From contig NZ_LMEH01000001.1 of the NCBI RefSeq assembly GCF_001425325.1, forward strand, positions 2,200,602 through 2,264,601: a stretch of 64,000 bases of DNA, read 5' to 3'. Both the position numbers and the translations under genes were made by a program. Origin of the DNA: Leifsonia sp. Root1293 (lineage in GTDB: Bacteria; Actinomycetota; Actinomycetes; Actinomycetales; Microbacteriaceae). The notes below the pieces were generated by a model, which saw nothing but the letters and a program-made list of their open reading frames with translations, searched no databases and was not told the DNA's origin. Of this stretch, positions 59,809 through 64,000 are shown piece by piece; the first letter of the stretch is position 1; each line of letters opens with the position of its first letter.

Positions 59809-60744
59809 ATGAACACCACCTCCTCCTTCCCCTCCGCTTCCTCCTCCCCGTCCGGTCCCGGCACCAGAGCACTGGTCCTCGGCGGCGGCGGCGCCACAGG
59901 CAACGCCTGGCTGATCGGCATGATCGCCGGGCTGTTCGAATCCGGGCTCGACGTGACGACGCCCGACCTCACCGTCGGAACCTCGGCCGGCGCGACGGTG
60001 GCCGCCCAGCTGGCCGGTGCGACACCGCCCGAGCTGCTGGCAGCCATCCTGTCCGCACCTCAGCAGCACCAGCCCGTCGCTGCCGGATCGGCCAGCGCAC
60101 GGTCCACCCTCCGTCCCGTGCACGACCACCTGGAGCGGTTCAGAGGCATCATCGCCTCCTCCGCCGACGGAGCCGACATGCGGCGCCGGATGGGTGCGAT
60201 GGCGCTCGCGGCGGATGCGGCATCCGACGGCTCCCGACGGGAGCGGTGGCGCGCCACAGTCGCCTCCCGCTTCCCTGGCCACGACTGGCCGCCGCGCACG
60301 GTGCTCATCACGGCGGTCGATGCCGAGACCGGGGACGGCGTCGTCTTCGACGGCAGCAACGGCGTCAGCCTGATCGACGCCGTCGCCGCCAGCACATCAG
60401 GCGGCGGCTCGGCCTATGCCATCGACGGCAGGGCGTACATCGACGGCGGCTACAGGCGCTCCAGCGAGAACGCGGATCTGGCAGCCGGCCACGACACGGT
60501 GCTCGTGCTCTCCCCGCTGGGCGGCAGGTCGTTGTATCCGCCGGAGTGGAACATGCACCTCGCGGCCCAGGTGCATGAGCTCCGCGCCGGCGGCAGCAGG
60601 GTCGAGACCGTCTTCCCGGAGGGCGACGCCGAGCACCTCCTCGGCGTCAACGCGATGGATCCGTCGCTGCGCCCCGCGGCAGCCAGGGCCGGCTACGACC
60701 AGGGGAGGGCCGGCGCCGAGCGGATCGCCGAATTCTGGCGGTGA
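59809..60744 (+). CDS. Patatin-like phospholipase
   Basis: 311 residues. Ser/Pro-rich first 20 residues, then ALVLGGGGATGNAWLIG, nucleophile GTSAGAT near 62-68 and catalytic Asp in YIDGGYRRSSEN. RBS GAAAGG (59795-59800), partly inside a possible hairpin. Lies between the aldolase and amidohydrolase genes but has its own leader and promoter, so it may be regulated separately from the sugar genes. Lipid acyl hydrolase activity is expected. Confidence 0.88.
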   Translation: MNTTSSFPSASSSPSGPGTRALVLGGGGATGNAWLIGMIAGLFESGLDVTTPDLTVGTSAGATVAAQLAGATPPELLAAILSAPQQHQPVAAGSASARSTLRPVHDHLERFRGIIASSADGADMRRRMGAMALAADAASDGSRRERWRATVASRFPGHDWPPRTVLITAVDAETGDGVVFDGSNGVSLIDAVAASTSGGGSAYAIDGRAYIDGGYRRSSENADLAAGHDTVLVLSPLGGRSLYPPEWNMHLAAQVHELRAGGSRVETVFPEGDAEHLLGVNAMDPSLRPAAARAGYDQGRAGAERIAEFWR

Positions 60745-60756
60745 CGCCGGGCGACC

Positions 60757-61875
60757 TCAGTCGGCGCTGCCGGATTCCGGCAGCCCGAGCACCCGCCGCG
60801 CGTTGCCTGCGTACACCGCCGCCAACTGCTCGTCGGCCAACGCCAGCGCCGACACGGCCCAGCGCCCCTGCCCGGGGATCTCGCTCCCGGGGTCGTAGCT
60901 GAACGATTCGTCGGAGCTCTCGAGGAACCTGAAGTACAGCTCGAACTGCTCGTCGTTCGCCGGGTAGATGTCGGTGCCGAACAGCACCCTGTCGCCGAAA
61001 CGCTCGATGAGCGATCGGAACCGACGCGGCTGCCTGCCCAGCTCCGCCATCCGCCCCGCGATGTCGATCGAGTAGTTCGGTGCGGCCGCGAGCAGACGCT
61101 CGACCCTGTCGAGATCCTCGGCGGCGCATCCAGCGTGGGCTCCGATGAATTGGGTGCCGGGGCAGGCGAGCACCAGGGCGGCGTGGGCGTCCAGGAGGGT
61201 GTCGAAGGTCGGGTAGCGATCGGAGTCGCCGAACCACCAGTCCTGGGCGAACATGAGCTCGTCGAGGCGCTCGTTGTGCGCATCCAGCGGCTCGAAGAAG
61301 GCGATGGGATCCGCCGTGTGAATGAGCACCGGCAGGCCGAGCTCGCCTGCATGGCGGAGCACCGCGATGACCCTCTCGTCGTCCGGCAGGATGAGCGACC
61401 CGTCGGGGTCGCGGTGGGTGAGGCCGAGGTTCTTCCACACCTTCACCCCCCGAGCCCCGCGGGCAGCACTGTCGTCGAGCGATGCGATGAGGGTCGCGAC
61501 GCCGTCCGCGGCGCCCTCGGCGCTCTCGCCGCCGGCGCGGGTGAGCACGGCCCAATCGAGCTGGCAGAAGGTCAGGAAGCGGCCCGGATACGCACTGTCG
61601 TACCGCTCGACATTGGCGCTCACCTCGTCGCCCCACATCCCGTCGAGGTTCACCATCGCCTGCACGCCGTGGGCGTCCATCATCGCCACGAGTGCCTGCA
61701 CGTCGGCGACCATCCAGTCGTCGTCCTCCGTGAGCCATCGACCCAGGTGGTTGTGCACATCGATCGCGGGATGCGCGGCACGCTCGACACGGGTGACGGA
61801 TGCCCGCAGCTGGCTCACCGGCTTCCACTCGGCCAGCCGCAACTCGGCGAGGGCGGCGAAGTCTGGCTGGGTCAT
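60757..61875 (-). CDS. Amidohydrolase-family (TIM-barrel) protein
   Basis: 372 residues. IDVHNHLGRWLTEDD (metal HNH) near 38, LIHTADPIAF, FIGAHAGCAAEDL and VLFGTDIYPANDEQFELYF (metal Asp) give the amidohydrolase_2 pattern. Divergent from the SIS gene across the DeoR-like sites at 61896-61948. Could be a lactonase, deacetylase or decarboxylase-type member; with a sugar locus a lactonase or related hydrolase is likely. Confidence 0.85.
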   Translation of the reverse strand: MTQPDFAALAELRLAEWKPVSQLRASVTRVERAAHPAIDVHNHLGRWLTEDDDWMVADVQALVAMMDAHGVQAMVNLDGMWGDEVSANVERYDSAYPGRFLTFCQLDWAVLTRAGGESAEGAADGVATLIASLDDSAARGARGVKVWKNLGLTHRDPDGSLILPDDERVIAVLRHAGELGLPVLIHTADPIAFFEPLDAHNERLDELMFAQDWWFGDSDRYPTFDTLLDAHAALVLACPGTQFIGAHAGCAAEDLDRVERLLAAAPNYSIDIAGRMAELGRQPRRFRSLIERFGDRVLFGTDIYPANDEQFELYFRFLESSDESFSYDPGSEIPGQGRWAVSALALADEQLAAVYAGNARRVLGLPESGSAD

Positions 61876-61895
61876 CCTGAAACCTCACTGTAACA

Positions 61896-61948
61896 AATGA
61901 TCACCCAAAGTGAGCGATATGCACATTCTAGTTGTCAAACGCTCATTT
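61896..61948. promoter_or_regulatory. Putative DeoR operators, SIS/amidohydrolase side
   Basis: AATGATCAC (61896-61904), AAAGTGAGCGAT (61907-61918) and AAACGCTCATTT (61937-61948); the last two form an inverted pair. The same words precede GH4 at 57414-57443. Confidence 0.6.
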
Positions 61949-62013
61949 CGAACAGATGATGAATTCCACACCGCGGTGCGCATCGCCGTCCGCTCGAGTC
62001 AGCAGGAGTCCCC

Positions 62014-62889
62014 GTGATCACGTCCCAGGAGATCGCCAGCCAGCCGGCGATCTGGCGCGAAGCCCTCACCCGCATCCCCGAGGCGACAGCGCTTCTCGCC
62101 CGACCCGGCGAGCGGGTCCTCGTCATCGGCTGCGGCACCTCGGCCTACGTCGCCGAGTCCTTCGCGGCGCTCCGCGAGGCGGCCGGACTCGGCGAGACCG
62201 ATGCCGCCTACGCGTCGGAGCCTCGCGCCTGGCGCCCGTATGACGCCGTCATCGCTCTCACCCGGTCGGGTACGACCACGGAGGTCGCCGACGCCCTGCG
62301 GTCCGTGCCGGCCGGCGTACGGACCATCGCCGTCACCGGCGTCGCGGACTCGCCCGTCGCCGACCTCTGCGACGACGTTCTGCTGCTCGACTTCGCCGAC
62401 GAGGAGTCGGTCGTCCAGACCCGCTTCCCGACGACCTTCCTCGTGCTCGCCCGGGCCGCCTTCGGCGAGGACGTCTCGGCGCTTCCCGATGAGGCTGCCG
62501 CGGTGCTCACGGCCCCGCTGCCCATTGACGTTCCGGCGCTCGGACACTTCGTCTACCTCGGCACCGGCTGGACCTACGGCCTCGCCCAGGAGGCAGCGCT
62601 CAAGATCCGCGAGGCCGCCCAGGCCTGGGCGGAGTCCTACCCGCTGCTCGACTACAGGCACGGGCCGCTCGCCGTTGCGGGCGACGGATCACTCGTGTGG
62701 ATGCTGGGCCGTAGCGACGACGACCTGGCCGACGACATCCGTCGCACCGGGGCAACCGTGCTCACCTCGACGCACGATCCGCTCATCGAGTTGGCCCAGG
62801 CGCAGCGCCTCGCCGTCGCGGTGGCCGAACTGCGCGGACTCAATCCAGACACTCCCCGTCACCTCACCCGTTCCATCGTGCTCGGCTGA
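62014..62889 (+). CDS. SIS-domain sugar isomerase/deaminase-like protein
   Basis: 291 residues, GTG start after AGCAGGAG. Two SIS domains: VLVIGCGTSAYVAESF near 30-45 with IALTRSGTTTEVADAL, and VYLGTGWTYGLAQEAALKIREAA with SYPLLDYRHGPLAV. Resembles the isomerase half of GlmS and AgaS-type proteins, which act on aminosugar phosphates. Starts a unit with the sugar-binding lipoprotein 40 bp downstream. Confidence 0.9.
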   Translation: MITSQEIASQPAIWREALTRIPEATALLARPGERVLVIGCGTSAYVAESFAALREAAGLGETDAAYASEPRAWRPYDAVIALTRSGTTTEVADALRSVPAGVRTIAVTGVADSPVADLCDDVLLLDFADEESVVQTRFPTTFLVLARAAFGEDVSALPDEAAAVLTAPLPIDVPALGHFVYLGTGWTYGLAQEAALKIREAAQAWAESYPLLDYRHGPLAVAGDGSLVWMLGRSDDDLADDIRRTGATVLTSTHDPLIELAQAQRLAVAVAELRGLNPDTPRHLTRSIVLG

Positions 62890-62929
62890 GCGCAGACCCA
62901 CCCCTGCAGAGCAGAAAGAGGATTCAACG

Positions 62930-64000
62930 ATGAATGGCACCTCCCGCAGCACCCCCTTCCTGAAGACATCAGGGGTTCTCAAGGCATCCGGCCTGATACT
63001 CGGTCTCTCGGTGCTCGTCGCACTCACCGGCTGCTCATCACAGCAGGGCGCGACCACGCTGGATGAAGACGCCAAGGTGCAGATCGACATGTGGACCGGC
63101 CAGACCGACGACGCCGAGAAGCTGATCGAGAAGCTGGCCGACGAGTTCGAGCAGGACCACCCGAACGTCACCATCAACGTCTCGCCGGGCGCATCATCCA
63201 CCGAAGACCTGCTCCAGAAGATCTCTGCCGGTTTCGCCGGCGACAAGTACCCGGACATCTCCTACGCCTTCGGCTCGTGGGCGGGCCAGCTCGAGTCCTC
63301 CGGTCGCACCCTCGACATCACCGACCAGGTGAGCGAGCCCGACGTCAAGTGGGACGAGTTCTCGGCATCCGCCCGCGCGACGGCGCAGCCGACGGGCGCC
63401 AAGACCATCGGCTTCCCCGCCATCGCCGACAACCTGTCGCTCATCTACAACAAGACGGTGTTCGATGCCGCCGGCGTCGACTACCCCACGGACAGCTGGA
63501 CCTGGGACGACTTCCGGGCGGCCGCCAAGAAGCTCACCGACGAGGCGAGCAACACCTACGGCTACGCGTACTCGGTCTCCGGCTCCGAGGAGACGACCTG
63601 GCAGTTCTGGCCGCACCTCTGGCAGAACGGCGGCGCCATCCTCAACGAGGACGACACGAAGGCCGAGTTCGCCTCGGATGCCGGCGTCGACGCCCTCACC
63701 TACCTCCGCGACATGGCCGTCGACGACAAGAGCATCTACCTCGACCAGACCGATACGAAGTTCGGCGAACTGTTCGCCAGCGACCGCATCGGCATGATCA
63801 CCTCGGGCCCGTGGCAGCTGTTCGACCTGAAGACGGCGGGCACCCAGTACGGCGTCGTTCCGCTTCCCGGAACCGACGGAGACCAGCAGACGGTGTCCGG
63901 CGCCGACATCTGGGCCCTGTTCGACCACAAGGACAAGAACCGCGAGTACTGGAGCTACGAGTTCATCAAGTGGCTGACGGATGCCGCGCAGGACGAGCGC
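62930..64000 (+). CDS. Extracellular sugar-binding lipoprotein (ABC importer, C-terminus beyond window)
   Basis: 357 codons to the window edge, no stop. Signal peptide with lipobox LTGC (near 36). Family 1 solute-binding protein: VQIDMWTGQTDDAEKLIEKLADEF (in part), GFPAIADNLSLIYNKTVFDAAG, TWDDFRAAAKKLTDEA, and GMITSGPWQLFDL. RBS AAAGAGGATT. Likely begins a carbohydrate ABC importer (permeases expected just outside the window) in the DeoR-controlled locus. Confidence 0.93.
   Translation, partial: MNGTSRSTPFLKTSGVLKASGLILGLSVLVALTGCSSQQGATTLDEDAKVQIDMWTGQTDDAEKLIEKLADEFEQDHPNVTINVSPGASSTEDLLQKISAGFAGDKYPDISYAFGSWAGQLESSGRTLDITDQVSEPDVKWDEFSASARATAQPTGAKTIGFPAIADNLSLIYNKTVFDAAGVDYPTDSWTWDDFRAAAKKLTDEASNTYGYAYSVSGSEETTWQFWPHLWQNGGAILNEDDTKAEFASDAGVDALTYLRDMAVDDKSIYLDQTDTKFGELFASDRIGMITSGPWQLFDLKTAGTQYGVVPLPGTDGDQQTVSGADIWALFDHKDKNREYWSYEFIKWLTDAAQDER

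Overview
The window reads as a high-GC actinobacterial chromosome segment, most likely family Microbacteriaceae. This rests on overall composition, the very frequent GGATGCC/GCATCCG words, many leaderless genes with a TAnnnT box 6-7 nt before the start codon, a MarP-type protease, a deazaflavin-type nitroreductase-like protein, and interspersed GTATCGAGAC / CTACTCGA palindromic repeats. There is no rRNA, tRNA, insertion sequence, prophage or CRISPR array. The genes look chromosomal and catabolic.

Layout. 1-5.8 kb: 5'-part of a SWIM/SNF2 helicase, a VOC protein, a MarP protease and a serine hydrolase. 5.8-28 kb: a large acyl-CoA catabolic region with alcohol dehydrogenase, FabG-like reductase, MaoC hydratase, thiolase, two acyl-CoA dehydrogenases, thioesterase, an APH-type kinase, an acyl-CoA ligase, a five-gene branched-chain-type ABC importer, two further SDRs, a quinone oxidoreductase and two TetR regulators. 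A secreted ricin/FN3/sugar dehydrogenase and a coiled-coil membrane protein sit inside it. Four operator-like sites of the form ACCG-N6-CGGT lie before four of these transcription units and suggest one TetR regulon. The adjacent kinase and acyl-CoA dehydrogenase match the two halves of ACAD10/ACAD11, which suggests 4-hydroxyacid breakdown.

28-37 kb: msrB-msrA, then a lipoprotein and a single-chain ECF transporter (T, A, A' and S parts in 995 residues), convergent with metH; this suggests cobalamin supply to methionine synthase. 36.5-43.7 kb: Eis-like acetyltransferase, NERD protein, deazaflavin-type protein, PLP decarboxylase, alpha/beta hydrolase, and a MarR/3-hydroxyacyl-CoA dehydrogenase pair.

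43.7-53.8 kb: a LacI-controlled sugar or sugar-acid locus with an ABC importer, SAF-domain oxidoreductase, epimerase-type and 6PGDH-type dehydrogenases, a lactonase-like amidohydrolase and, divergently, LacI, a small monooxygenase-fold protein and gluconokinase. 53.8-56.5 kb: patatin, EEP-family protein, and a 26-codon leader ORF followed by hairpins and a small Arg-rich protein. 56.5-64 kb: a DeoR-controlled carbohydrate locus (GH4 glycosidase, class II aldolase, amidohydrolase, SIS isomerase, sugar-binding lipoprotein running off the end). A patatin gene inside it is preceded by a 19-codon leader ORF whose RNA can form alternative hairpins, one of which would cover the patatin ribosome binding site.
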